IMG/VR virus record: IMGVR_UViG_3300042516_001671
Coordinates: 31,468-95,467 of that record
DNA: 64,000 nt
Origin: a virus
Strand: one strand, 5' to 3'
Shown here: piece after piece, positions 25,492 to 35,169 of the stretch
Layout: the number at the start of each line of letters is the position of its first letter
How positions within the stretch are numbered: the stretch's first letter is position 1
The notes under the pieces: model-generated
Told to the model about the DNA's origin: nothing
Databases searched by the model: none
The model's input: only the letters and a program-made list of their open reading frames with translations
Translations under genes and position numbers: made by a program

Positions 25492-26504
25492 ATCGTTCTC
25501 CAGGTTACGCCTTTACCATTTCCGGCAGGCAAAGTTGACGGGTTTGTATATTTAGTACCAAAACCTGCGCTCCAAGGATAAACAGAAATAAATGGTGTAG
25601 TGGTGTGAGCCACTGCAATGTCAGCACCTGATGAAGAAAATGCTACGCCCAAACCATTTCCCGTAGGTAAAGTGGCTGGATTGGAGTATTTGGTTCCAAA
25701 ACCCGAACTCCAAACCCAGGCGGAAATACGAGGTGACGTATCATGAGCAATAGCTATGTCTGCGCCTGATGGAGAAAATGCTATACCATTTCCGGTCCCA
25801 GTAGCCAAAGTTGACGGGTTTGTGTATTTAGTACCAAAACCTGAACTCCAGGGGTATACGGTAATATATGGATTATTGTTGTGAGTAACGGCTATATCCG
25901 CTCCAGAAGGAGAAAATGCTACGCCATAACACTCACCCGTAGGTAAAGTGGCTGGGTTTGCATACTTTGTTCCAAAGCCCGAACTCCAAGGATAAACGGA
26001 TATCCATGGTGTTGAACCAAAATGGCCTACTGCAATGTCCGCACCCGAGGGAGAAAATGCTACGCCCAAACCAGTTCCGGCAGGTGACGTGGCTGGGTTT
26101 GCGTATTTGGTGCCAAATCCAGAACTCCAAGGATAAACAGAAATAAATGGTGTAGTGGTGTGAGCCACTGCAATGTCAGCACCTGATGGAGAAAATGCCA
26201 CCCCATTTCCAGTTCCGGTAGGTAACGTGGCTGGATCGGCGTATTTTGTGCCAAAGCCTGCGCTCCATGGGTAAACGGAGATAAAGGGTGTAGTGTCGTG
26301 AGCCACTGCAATGTCCGCACCCGAGGGAGAAAATGCTACGCCCAAACCAGTTCCGGCAGGTAACGTGGCTGGATCGGAGTATTTGGTTCCAAACCCGCCA
26401 CTCCATGGGTAAACGGAAATAAAGGGTGAAGTGGCGTGAGCCACTGCAATATACGCAGTAGCAATAAATGCGCTTTCCCTTATTGCACGCGCAGCAAAAG
26501 TCAT
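25488..26504 (-). CDS. seven-repeat beta-propeller tail protein
   Basis: 338 residues, almost entirely seven tandem repeats of about 43-46 residues. Each repeat contains PFISVYPWSxGFGTKY, a NPATLPxGxG turn and VAFSPSGADIAVAH. Seven units with the FSPSG-x-x-IAVA rhythm imply a seven-bladed propeller resembling WD40-like surface-layer folds. The gene follows a tail fibre (ATGA overlap) and precedes a small helical protein, so a receptor-binding or fibre-tip role is likely (inference). Confidence 0.8.
   Translation of the reverse strand: MTFAARAIRESAFIATAYIAVAHATSPFISVYPWSGGFGTKYSDPATLPAGTGLGVAFSPSGADIAVAHDTTPFISVYPWSAGFGTKYADPATLPTGTGNGVAFSPSGADIAVAHTTTPFISVYPWSSGFGTKYANPATSPAGTGLGVAFSPSGADIAVGHFGSTPWISVYPWSSGFGTKYANPATLPTGECYGVAFSPSGADIAVTHNNNPYITVYPWSSGFGTKYTNPSTLATGTGNGIAFSPSGADIAIAHDTSPRISAWVWSSGFGTKYSNPATLPTGNGLGVAFSSSGADIAVAHTTTPFISVYPWSAGFGTKYTNPSTLPAGNGKGVTWRTI
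25520..26450 (-). repeat. seven tandem about 130-bp repeats (propeller blades)
   Basis: In-frame DNA repeats, with stretches nearly identical between copies, for example around cggtaccaaatcc-like and gagaaaatgctacgcc segments. The high identity implies recent expansion or gene conversion. Confidence 0.85.
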
Positions 26505-28021
26505 GCAAACCCCTTGGACAACGAGGCGTACCAGAAACCCGTGGAACTCAGGTATGTGGCGACCAACAAATCAACCGAATTTGCCGCTGTGCTAAGCGTC
26601 CCCGCAAGGCCCCCCGGCCACTTAAAGCTTGTCGGCCATGTCATTGTACGGCTGCCTGTCGCATCCTGAGTAATGAACCAGTTGATGGTCTGGCCGTTCC
26701 GTGGGTTGCTGATGGTCGGTGCGGTCGTGACGTTGGCGGTGAATGTGGTGGCAAACACATTGGACAAAGCACAATCCACCGTCATGGCCGTTGCGCTAAA
26801 TGTCACTGTGACCGGCGTAGTCTGGGCACCTCCGGTAAACGTAGTCGCGCCTAAAGTTGGCGCTGTTGCCAGCACAATGCTGCCCGAACCTGTTACGTTT
26901 TGACCCAGCGCCGTTGCTACGCCGGTTCCAAATGAGGTAATGCCCGTGCCGCCGCTGGCTACAGCCAAAGTCCCTGCAACGCTCACCGCGCCGTTTGTGG
27001 CTGTGCTAGGGGTTAGCCCGGTCGAACCAAAGCTGATTGTGGTGACGCCGCTTGCGGCAGGGGCCGTGCTCTGCCAAGTAGTGCCATTGCTGGTCAGGAT
27101 ATTGCCCGCTGTCCCAGGAGCTACCACTTGAAGCGCCGAGGTGCCGTTGCCTAGCAGGACGTTGTTCGCCGTCAGAGAAACTGCGCCTGTGCCGCCGTTG
27201 GCTACAGGCAGAGTGCCGGAGACATGTGTGGCGAGGCCCACTTTGCCCCAGGACGGAGCGACACCAATACCACCAGAGATCAAAACATTGCCCGTGGCTA
27301 CATCGGCCAGCTTGGCAAGCGAGGTAGTGGTGTCTGCGTAGAGAAGATCCCCGACCGCGTAGCTGGTCTGTCCAGTGCCCCCCCGGGCCGCAGGCAATGT
27401 TCCAGTTGTGCCAGCATCAATCGGCAAACCCGTCGCATTTGTCAACGTCACTGCCGAAGGCGTGCCAAGATTGGGCGTGACAAGGATTGGAGACGTCGCC
27501 AGCACGTTGTTTCCCGTGCCGGTATTTGTGACGCTGACGATCTGCTTGTTCGCATCCAGTGCCAGTGCCGTCGATGCCGTCAGGGCAGTAAGAGTCACAT
27601 TGCCCGAAGCCGTCAGGTCCACCACCGCCCCGAGCGTGACGAAGTCCGACCCGTTCCACGCCACCACCGCCATGCGCCCTGCGGGCACCACCACACCCGT
27701 CGTAGGGCCCACGCCGACGATCTTGACCCCGAAGCCCCCAGTGGTGCCGTTGATGACCACGTATGCCTTGCTGGACGCCGGAGCCGTGATGGTGCGCTGC
27801 GCAGCCCGGGAGCCCGTGCAGTTGAGGATCATCTGCCTCGCCTGATCCGTCACCCCATTGGCTGTCGTCAACGTGACGTCAGCGTCGGTGGATAGGGTCG
27901 TCGTCCCAGCAATCGCCTGATCCGTCAGGTCGATCATCCCGTTGCTGACGGTGGACCCCCAGCCCGTATCCCCCAGGCCAGGGTTAGAGAGGCGGAGGTT
28001 GGTGGTGAAGCTGGTTGGCAT
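26501..28021 (-). CDS. tail fibre protein with GGTG repeats
   Basis: 506 residues. The N-terminus (TNLRLSNPGLGDTGWGSTV) is a typical tail-fibre start. The shaft has recurrent ARGGTGQTSY, VANGGTG and ASGGTGITSF motifs and N-x-L-LG-NGTSALQVV segments. The C-terminal domain (MTWPTSFKWPGG to YASLSKGFA) is beta-rich. It lies between the giant adhesin and the propeller and presumably acts in host recognition. Confidence 0.8.
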   Translation of the reverse strand: MPTSFTTNLRLSNPGLGDTGWGSTVSNGMIDLTDQAIAGTTTLSTDADVTLTTANGVTDQARQMILNCTGSRAAQRTITAPASSKAYVVINGTTGGFGVKIVGVGPTTGVVVPAGRMAVVAWNGSDFVTLGAVVDLTASGNVTLTALTASTALALDANKQIVSVTNTGTGNNVLATSPILVTPNLGTPSAVTLTNATGLPIDAGTTGTLPAARGGTGQTSYAVGDLLYADTTTSLAKLADVATGNVLISGGIGVAPSWGKVGLATHVSGTLPVANGGTGAVSLTANNVLLGNGTSALQVVAPGTAGNILTSNGTTWQSTAPAASGVTTISFGSTGLTPSTATNGAVSVAGTLAVASGGTGITSFGTGVATALGQNVTGSGSIVLATAPTLGATTFTGGAQTTPVTVTFSATAMTVDCALSNVFATTFTANVTTAPTISNPRNGQTINWFITQDATGSRTMTWPTSFKWPGGLAGTLSTAANSVDLLVATYLSSTGFWYASLSKGFA

Positions 28022-28030
28022 AGGCGCCTC

Positions 28031-31000
28031 TCAAGTTTGAATCTGAACCCAGCCAGGGTTTTGAAAATCGTTGATGTCGGTCCAGTTTGGAACCTGCGTC
28101 GTCACCACGTTCTGCCAGCCGGGGCTCTGCGTTGAGTTCACTTCGACCCAGCCCGGAGCCTGCGCGTTCTGGACATTCTGCCAGTTCGGACTCTGGCTGT
28201 CATCTATTGGGTTCCAGAGGTAGCCGCCGACCACAAGGTCAGCAATCGTCCCGGAAGCACTGAAGGAGACGTTGAAGATCGACCCGGCTGCATCAACAGC
28301 ATCAAGACCCGAGGCAAGCTCACTGAGCGAGACGTTGAAGATTGACGCCGCTACAGAAGGCGTGTCCAAGACCGAGGCCGTTTCGCTGACCGAGGAGACA
28401 AAGATCACCAGGGCACTAAGCGCATCCGTGCCTGTTGCAAGCTCTGAGACCGCCGTGGCAAAGATCATCTGCGCGGCCAGCGCGTCGGCTGCTGTGGCCG
28501 TGTCAGAGAAGGACGCTGGGAGTACCAAGGAGGCCGCAGGAGCGTCTGAAAGCGTTGCAGCATCACTCAGGGACACGCCGAAGGTTGAAGCGGCCACAGC
28601 GGGCGTATCCTGGCCCGTTGCAAGCTCAGAGACCGACGGATTAAAGATGGATGCGGCCACCGCGAACGCATCTAGGCCGCTCGCAAGCTCGGACACTGCC
28701 GTGGCAAATACCATTTGAGCGGATAGCGCATCTGAGCCCGTTGCCGTGTCGGAGAAGGCTACCGGGAAGATCGACGCGGCGGACAGCGCGTCGGAGCCCG
28801 TGGCGGTGTCGGAGAAGGATGGGTTAAACGTTGATGCGGCAACCGCCGGCACATCAGAGGCTGTGACGGTGTCGGAGAACAGCCCCTGCATTACAAGGAC
28901 GGCTGAAGCTGTGTCGGCCCCCGTAGCCGATTCAAAAACCGCTGCTGGGGCCGTCAGCAAAGCGACAGCGGTGTCTTGGCCGGCAGCGAGTTCGCTGACA
29001 AGAGCCCCGAAGGTAGAGGCCGCAACAGCAACCGCATCTGAGCCCGTGGACGTTTCGGCTATGGCAGCACTAAAGACAGCGATTGCAGCAAGCGCGTCTG
29101 CGCCCGTGGCAGATTCAAAAATGTCTCTCGTGTAAATCAGGCTTCCGGCAATGCTGTCTGACGCTGTGACGGTGTCAGAGAAATCACAGCTATACAGCAG
29201 CCCGCCCAAAATGGTATCCGAGGCAGTGGCGGTATCGGAAACAGATGCGTTTAACGTGAGCGTGGTGGCAGCGGCATCCGAGCCTGTTGCTGTGTCAGAG
29301 AAAGAGACATTGAATGTTGTACCGCCCGGGGCGGCAAAGATCCAGCCCAGCGAGCCGTTGTTGGTTGAGTTCGCCCCGGCGTACCATGTGCTGTCAAGGT
29401 TATAGGCACGAACCCCAGTGATAGTCAGATAGTCAACGCTGGCAGCCTGCCCGCCGCCCGTGAAGACCAGCGTTCCAGGAGAGGAAGCTGATGTTCCTTG
29501 GACGGTGAGGATGTTGCCAGCAGTGCCAGAGGCAGTCCACGATGTTGTAATGCGCTGGGTGGTGGTGCCAATGTTAATGGTGTTGGCACCGGCGGCAGTG
29601 CTGCTGATAATCTTGAAGGTGTTGTTGCCACTGATGGTGAGCGTGCCGTTGCCGCCTTGGTTCAGGGTGATGTTGGTGTAGGCTATGTCGCCGCCAGCGA
29701 AGGTCTTGGCAGATGCTGAGGTGAGGCTGATGGTGCCGGTGCCGGTGACGGTGAGGTTGGTGGGGGTGGCTGTGAATACAGCGCCAGAACCAGCAAAAGT
29801 CCAAGTACCAGAACCAAAAGCAAGGGTTCTTATATTCTGAGAAGTAGAATCAAAATTTGAACCGCTTGTTGTGGTGAAGTTATATGTGTTAGCGTCTAGT
29901 GTCCCAGCAGAAAGTGTCAGATTAGCTCCGGTTGAAGTGACAAATGCATCTTGCAAAGTAACCGATCCGCTTGGGCTGTTAATTGTAAATCCCTGTGTGA
30001 AAGTCCTGCCGGCATTTGTAATAGTCTGACCACCGCGCCCAGCAAACGTAATCGTTCCCGTACCAGTCAGCGTCGTCCCTGTACCGTTGACCCAGTTTCC
30101 ATAAATAGCAGGCGTCGTAGACCCTGTCGCCAGCGTCATCGTATTCGTCGTCCTAGCCGACATGTCGATGGTGCCGATGTTGTAGGACTGGTTGATGGTG
30201 ACAGTGGCGCCGCTGTTCAGCCCTGTGGCTTCAAAGAAGCAGGTGTCCTGCGCCAATGGGAAGTTGTTTACAGCAGGTGCATCACCACTGTTGAGCGCCC
30301 AGCCTGTCGCAGACCAATTGCCGCCAGCAGCAAGGTTCCAATACTTGTGGGCAGCGGCTGTAAACGTGATGCCGCTGTTGCCCTTGCAGTCGCCAATGCG
30401 CGTACCGGAGGCTGGCGCAGCAGCACCAGCGATGGTGATGTCGCGGAAGTCAACGTCGGTCATTGACAAGGCGTTAGCCGTAATGGTGCGGGTGGTGCCG
30501 ATGGTGTCGCTGCGGCAGAAGTGCCGCATGGTGGCGTTGGTGCCTGCGGAGAAGGTGAGTGTGCCTGTGACGGTTTGGTTGGCGGATAAAATAACAGGTC
30601 TGCACCCGCTAGCAGTTAACCCAGAAAAAGACAGGTTGTTAAAACTGTTTGTGCCGTTAATAGTTCTGTCAACTGGATTGGTTTGAGTAAAACTAACGTT
30701 GTAAAAGGTCTGATTGTTGCCGGAAAAGTTGGGGCCAATTGCAGATATATTTATTTGCGAAGTTCCTGCCGTGACGGTGAGATTGGCTCGGCTCGTTTCG
30801 GTTGTACCAAAATTGATTGGCGTAGACCCAGATAGAGTAGCCGTCCCTGCACCAAAATCAATTGTTCTGGAATTTGCGCTACTAGAACTTATTGACAACC
30901 CTGTATAGTTGTAATTTGCAAAACTGAACGTTCCGTTGGTAACGGTTATTCCATTTGATGCTCCTGTATCCAATGCAGAACCCAAGCTCCACGAGCAATC

Positions 31001-34000
31001 TACGCCATTGACGGTAATGGAAGATGCCAGCGCAACCCCGTTCGTCGTAAACGTCAGCCCGGTGGAATTGCTCGACAGCGTCATCGCCCCCGTATACGTC
31101 CGAGTCAGCCCCGTCGCGGGCAGCGTCACATTGCCATGGATACCGTCCATTGCCGTAGAACCCGCCAACGTCACATTCCCCGACGCCGGTCCAGCAATGG
31201 TCAACGCCTTCATCCTGATGCCGCCTGTAACAGCGTTCACTGTGGCTGTGTAGGCTGTCCCATTGCTGCCTGAATCAAACACAACATCATCGTGGCTGCG
31301 CGGCACAGAAGCTCCGCTGCCTGTTCCAGATGTCGTAGACCAGCGTGCTGTGTCGCTCCAGTTGCCTGTGCCACCAACCCAATAGCGCGTGCTGTCAGCA
31401 GGCTTGGCTGTGCGATAGACAGGCGCTGCGGCCGTGCCGGTGCTGTTGGCACCAGCGTAGAACTCACCAGGGCTTGTGGCAGCAAAGCCAATGCTTCCCA
31501 TAGCAAGGTAGTCAATGCCGCTGGTGCAGGCTCCTGCGAGGATGTGGGAGGTTCCAGTGCCGGTCAGAGTGACGACGTTTCCAGCAGTGCCAGTCACTGT
31601 CCACTTGCCGAAAATCTGGATGGTAGAGCCTAGAGCAATGGTGTGCGCTACGGTCTTAGTGCTGGCGAGTTCGGTGAATTGATTGTTGCCGGTTATGGTT
31701 GTAGTTGATATGCCGGTTGCACCGCCAATAGTGAGTTTGTTATAGGAAAAGCTCTCGCCTGCAAACTGCCTGGAATTTGTAGACGTACTAGAGAGAACAA
31801 TATCTGCTGTATCTTTATAAAAAGTTATTCCTGAAATTCTCCACACATTAGTCTCTTGGCTGGAATAGGTGAGTGTCCAAGTACCTGAACCCATTCTCAC
31901 AACCAGACTCGTGTCTCCACTTGCCTGAAAGGCTCCAATCGTTACATTGTAAGTTTTTGCGTTAAATTGTCCGTATAAAACCCTAAAAAGCACGCCACTA
32001 GTGAATGCGTCTTCTAACTCTATGTTCGCCCTTATAGAGTTAATTTGTACTGGAATCGGTATAGAGACTCCGTTGGTTTTAATATAGTTTGTTGCGTCGT
32101 ATGAGGAAATGTTTATAGTATTTGAATTACTGGTAATTGTTACACCTGAACCAAAGCGTAAATTTTTGAAGATATTAAATGTGATACTTACCGTTAGTGT
32201 CATAGCGGTTGTTCTAGAACCCATTTCTAGTGTTCCCAACCTAAACACGGCACTTGTAGAAACAGTGCCTGCTGAACCGGCGTCATCAAATACGGCAGTG
32301 TCTTGTGCTAATGGAAAATTATTTACATTCGGCGTACCACCACTGGAGGTTGCCCATCCCGTAGAGAAGAAAGTCTGTGTGCCGGCCAGATTCCAGTAAA
32401 GTGTTTTCGAAGCCGGGAAAACAATACCAGCGTTGTTTCCGCAATCCCCCGCGTTTGATGGGGCGGTATTGATGGCGGCTCCGGTCAGGTTAATCCCTTC
32501 AAAATCACAGTTATCGGCAAGCAGTGTATTGACAGACAGGTTGCACCTGTTGTTTGTAATATGTGGATTAACGTTTCTTATGGCATATCGGTTTCGAAGA
32601 CTTGTACCAACAACCTGAAACGTCCCTGTAATGGTGGCGTCCCCAGTAAAGTTTATCAGGTTTGTTCCGTCAACTCCCGGTGCCCTTAGTGTAAGGTTGG
32701 CAATTGTGCCGACATTTGTAAACGCGACAGATCTATTAGAAACCGAGGACGCGGCCGCGTTCGCTGTTATGTTATAAAACGTGAGCGGCAGACCACAGGT
32801 TATAGACAAGTTGGGGTCTTGCGGCAATACAATATTTGACGTTCCGGCATTAAATGTCAAGTTTGTGCTTGTATTAAAGGAGATGCCAACAGTCCCTGAT
32901 AAGGTAAAGGTGCTCGACCCAAGCGTGATCGTCCTGACGTTGCTGTTGTTGGACGACAACGAACTAGCAGTGACGTTGTAGTTCTTGGTGTCGAACGTGC
33001 CGTTGGTGACGGTGAGTGCGCCTGTGCCCGTATTTAAGGCGTCGGCTAATTCGACCGATCCACCATAGGTATCGATGATCAAATCCTGAGCAAACGCTTT
33101 TCCGGCGCTTGTAATCGTCTGAGTGTTCCGTCCGGAAAAGGTCAGAGAACTTGAATACGTCCTTGTAACGCTACTTCCAAACTTCCAATCCCCGTAAACC
33201 GTATATGCCGTTGATCCCGCCAGCGTCATCGCATTTGTCCGCGTAGACATATCAATGGTGCCGAGAGACGGAAGAGCCGAGTCCAGCGTCACCGTAGCCG
33301 ACGTATTCAGACCAGTGTTACCAATGACAGCCGTGTCCTGAGCAAGCGGGAAGTTGTCTGTACTGACCCCGCCACCGGACGACGCAGCCCAAGCGTTTGC
33401 AGACCAGTTTCCACCTGCGGCAAGGTTCCAATAGACGGATTTAGGCGTGTCAAAGGTGATGCCTCTGCATCCCCTGAGGTCGCCTATCCTGGTGCCGCTG
33501 ATGGGCGCTGCTGTGCCGATGACGTAGATGTCTCTGAAGTCTGCGTCGGTCAGGCTTGGGGCGCTGTTGATGGTGAGGGTTTGGGCGATGCCATAGAGGT
33601 CGCCACGGAACCAGACGCGGCGGTTGCCTGCGGTGCCTGTGGTGGATAGGGTGCCGTTGATGGTTTGACGGGATCTGAAAGATATGGTGCGAACGCCAGC
33701 AGATGCCGGCCCAGTGACGGTTAAGTTATTGAAAATGTTAGCACCAAGAATTACACTTACTATTGCGCCTGTTCCTGTAAATGAAAAATTATTAAATGTT
33801 AACCCTGTTTGAATAACAATGTCACAAAAAGCTGAGGACGTTGTACATACAATAACTGAAGTCCCGGCATTAAATGTAAGATTTGTTTGTACTGATATAC
33901 TTATTGGAACAGAGCCTTGAAGTGTTACTGTGCTTCCATTCAAACTTATTGTTCTTGTATTTGCATTGCTGGACGAAAGTGCTCCTGCCGTAACAGAATA

Positions 34001-34453
34001 ATTGCTTGCTGATGTCGTGAACGTTCCCTGCGTGACGGTCAGCGTGTTGCTGCCAATATTCAGCGCATCCCCAAGCGTCACAGTGATGCCGCTGCCGCTA
34101 ATGGTCACAGAACCAAGCGTCTTGCCTGCGCTGGTCAGCGTGCCTGTAGCGTTGAACGTGGTAGTACCGGCATAGGTCAGCGTCATGCCAGCGACAAGCG
34201 TCAGAGAGCCTGAGATCGTCAGCGCAGGCGTGGCCGTCCCAGCCAGCGTGGCGGTATAGCCGGTACAGTTGATGGACTTGGCAACGCGGGAACCGGAGAT
34301 GGTGCAGGTTAACGATGTGCCGTCAAAGAACACATCGTCTGCCGCCGTAGGCACAGCAGCACCACCGGCCCCACCTACCGTAGCCGCCCACTTGGTGCCT
34401 GCTGTACCGTCCCAAACGTCGGTTGCAAGGCCGCGCCAGAAGCGATCTGCCAC
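28031..34453 (-). CDS. giant repetitive adhesin/tail-fibre protein
   Basis: 2140 residues from a GTG. It starts RFWRGLATDVWDGTAGTKW, and related RYWVGGTGNWSDTARWS blocks occur again in the middle. Long Ser/Thr/Gly/Asn beta-solenoid-like stretches alternate with modules carrying YWNLAAGGNWS and FPLAQDTAV. The last about 430 residues hold roughly 18 repeats of 20-21 residues (FSDTATGSDALSA type), followed by five 11-12-residue repeats with QSPxWQNV cores. It is probably a surface-exposed fibre; repeats of this type are typical of carbohydrate-binding or length-adjusting shafts. No protease or chaperone domain seen. Confidence 0.8.
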   Translation of the reverse strand: MADRFWRGLATDVWDGTAGTKWAATVGGAGGAAVPTAADDVFFDGTSLTCTISGSRVAKSINCTGYTATLAGTATPALTISGSLTLVAGMTLTYAGTTTFNATGTLTSAGKTLGSVTISGSGITVTLGDALNIGSNTLTVTQGTFTTSASNYSVTAGALSSSNANTRTISLNGSTVTLQGSVPISISVQTNLTFNAGTSVIVCTTSSAFCDIVIQTGLTFNNFSFTGTGAIVSVILGANIFNNLTVTGPASAGVRTISFRSRQTINGTLSTTGTAGNRRVWFRGDLYGIAQTLTINSAPSLTDADFRDIYVIGTAAPISGTRIGDLRGCRGITFDTPKSVYWNLAAGGNWSANAWAASSGGGVSTDNFPLAQDTAVIGNTGLNTSATVTLDSALPSLGTIDMSTRTNAMTLAGSTAYTVYGDWKFGSSVTRTYSSSLTFSGRNTQTITSAGKAFAQDLIIDTYGGSVELADALNTGTGALTVTNGTFDTKNYNVTASSLSSNNSNVRTITLGSSTFTLSGTVGISFNTSTNLTFNAGTSNIVLPQDPNLSITCGLPLTFYNITANAAASSVSNRSVAFTNVGTIANLTLRAPGVDGTNLINFTGDATITGTFQVVGTSLRNRYAIRNVNPHITNNRCNLSVNTLLADNCDFEGINLTGAAINTAPSNAGDCGNNAGIVFPASKTLYWNLAGTQTFFSTGWATSSGGTPNVNNFPLAQDTAVFDDAGSAGTVSTSAVFRLGTLEMGSRTTAMTLTVSITFNIFKNLRFGSGVTITSNSNTINISSYDATNYIKTNGVSIPIPVQINSIRANIELEDAFTSGVLFRVLYGQFNAKTYNVTIGAFQASGDTSLVVRMGSGTWTLTYSSQETNVWRISGITFYKDTADIVLSSTSTNSRQFAGESFSYNKLTIGGATGISTTTITGNNQFTELASTKTVAHTIALGSTIQIFGKWTVTGTAGNVVTLTGTGTSHILAGACTSGIDYLAMGSIGFAATSPGEFYAGANSTGTAAAPVYRTAKPADSTRYWVGGTGNWSDTARWSTTSGTGSGASVPRSHDDVVFDSGSNGTAYTATVNAVTGGIRMKALTIAGPASGNVTLAGSTAMDGIHGNVTLPATGLTRTYTGAMTLSSNSTGLTFTTNGVALASSITVNGVDCSWSLGSALDTGASNGITVTNGTFSFANYNYTGLSISSSSANSRTIDFGAGTATLSGSTPINFGTTETSRANLTVTAGTSQINISAIGPNFSGNNQTFYNVSFTQTNPVDRTINGTNSFNNLSFSGLTASGCRPVILSANQTVTGTLTFSAGTNATMRHFCRSDTIGTTRTITANALSMTDVDFRDITIAGAAAPASGTRIGDCKGNSGITFTAAAHKYWNLAAGGNWSATGWALNSGDAPAVNNFPLAQDTCFFEATGLNSGATVTINQSYNIGTIDMSARTTNTMTLATGSTTPAIYGNWVNGTGTTLTGTGTITFAGRGGQTITNAGRTFTQGFTINSPSGSVTLQDAFVTSTGANLTLSAGTLDANTYNFTTTSGSNFDSTSQNIRTLAFGSGTWTFAGSGAVFTATPTNLTVTGTGTISLTSASAKTFAGGDIAYTNITLNQGGNGTLTISGNNTFKIISSTAAGANTINIGTTTQRITTSWTASGTAGNILTVQGTSASSPGTLVFTGGGQAASVDYLTITGVRAYNLDSTWYAGANSTNNGSLGWIFAAPGGTTFNVSFSDTATGSDAAATTLTLNASVSDTATASDTILGGLLYSCDFSDTVTASDSIAGSLIYTRDIFESATGADALAAIAVFSAAIAETSTGSDAVAVAASTFGALVSELAAGQDTAVALLTAPAAVFESATGADTASAVLVMQGLFSDTVTASDVPAVAASTFNPSFSDTATGSDALSAASIFPVAFSDTATGSDALSAQMVFATAVSELASGLDAFAVAASIFNPSVSELATGQDTPAVAASTFGVSLSDAATLSDAPAASLVLPASFSDTATAADALAAQMIFATAVSELATGTDALSALVIFVSSVSETASVLDTPSVAASIFNVSLSELASGLDAVDAAGSIFNVSFSASGTIADLVVGGYLWNPIDDSQSPNWQNVQNAQAPGWVEVNSTQSPGWQNVVTTQVPNWTDINDFQNPGWVQIQT
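28230..29310 (-). repeat. about 18 tandem 60-63-bp repeats in adhesin C-terminus
   Basis: Encodes degenerate (F/V)S(D/E)xATGxD-A-x(n) units of 20-21 residues. Alternating SDTATGSDALSA and SELASGLDA subtypes suggest block duplication. Confidence 0.85.
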
Positions 34454-34456
34454 CGT

Positions 34457-34729
34457 TTACACCTTGTAATACCAGACGCCCTCAACCTCAACGAGCTTGG
34501 CGCCGCTCGGAGGAACACCTTCCAGCTTCTGGTAGGTTTCGCCAGCAATGTCCAGCGTGGGCGTCTCAGGCTCTACAGGCGGGGCCGTAACGACAGCAAT
34601 CCAGTTGTCCCGCCGCTGCTCCTTCATGGCTTGGATCTCATCCTCCGTGAAGGCGTGATCATCCGGCAGATGCAAGGCATCCCGAAACACCCCGTGAGGG
34701 GTGTCAAACTCGAAGTCAATCTTGATCAT
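34457..34729 (-). CDS. small tail-assembly/fibre-linked protein
   Basis: 90 residues from the ATG two nt after the upstream stop; a TTG two codons earlier is the alternative. The N-terminal part reads IKIDFEFDTPHGVFRDALHL, with an acidic helix TEDEIQAMKEQR; the C-terminus has YQKLEGVPPSGAKLVEVEG. Likely accessory to the adjacent adhesin; the family is common near phage fibres but unnamed. Confidence 0.6.
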   Translation of the reverse strand: MIKIDFEFDTPHGVFRDALHLPDDHAFTEDEIQAMKEQRRDNWIAVVTAPPVEPETPTLDIAGETYQKLEGVPPSGAKLVEVEGVWYYKV

Positions 34730-34731
34730 GA

Positions 34732-35160
34732 TCAAGCCAGCGTGAAGATTGCCCCAGGCGTGGTGTTCGAGAACTTGACGGTGAACGTCTCGCCGTCAGC
34801 CAGTGTGATGCTGCTGCCGTAGTCCCACCAAGCCACCAGCGCGTCTAGCGGAGACGTGGCGGAATCGTTGTAAAGCACAACGTAACGGAACGGGCCAACG
34901 CTGCCGCCGGACGCCGTAAACACCACCTCGGTGCCGTTTACCGTTGTGGTGCCGCTTGTTTCCGACAAAGAAATTGTCGTTGCCGTGCCGCCAGTGGTAT
35001 AGCCGTTGGTGCCGCTGATTTGTGTAATGTCGGCCAACACGGTGTTTGATGCTATTGGCGCAGAGTTGCTCAAGGCAACTTTAAACGTGTTTGCGCCAAA
35101 ATCATGGACACCTTCGACAAGCTGCTCAGAAAAGTCGTTAAACTTGTTGTACGACGCCAT
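34732..35160 (-). CDS. small beta-rich virion protein
   Basis: 142 residues. MASYNKFNDFSEQLVEGVHD is followed by FKVALSNSAP, VVFTASGGSVGPFRYVVLYN and LADGETFTVKF. The layout is well known from many phage genomes, where it precedes fibre genes and is thought to be a virion decoration or fibre-related protein. It is too small and of the wrong type to be the major capsid protein. Confidence 0.65.
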   Translation of the reverse strand: MASYNKFNDFSEQLVEGVHDFGANTFKVALSNSAPIASNTVLADITQISGTNGYTTGGTATTISLSETSGTTTVNGTEVVFTASGGSVGPFRYVVLYNDSATSPLDALVAWWDYGSSITLADGETFTVKFSNTTPGAIFTLA

Positions 35161-35169
35161 GATATTCCT

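Noticed and set aside
34732-35160. Major capsid protein in run A
   Set aside because: 142 residues and beta-rich decoration/fibre-type sequence; too short and lacking coat-protein features.
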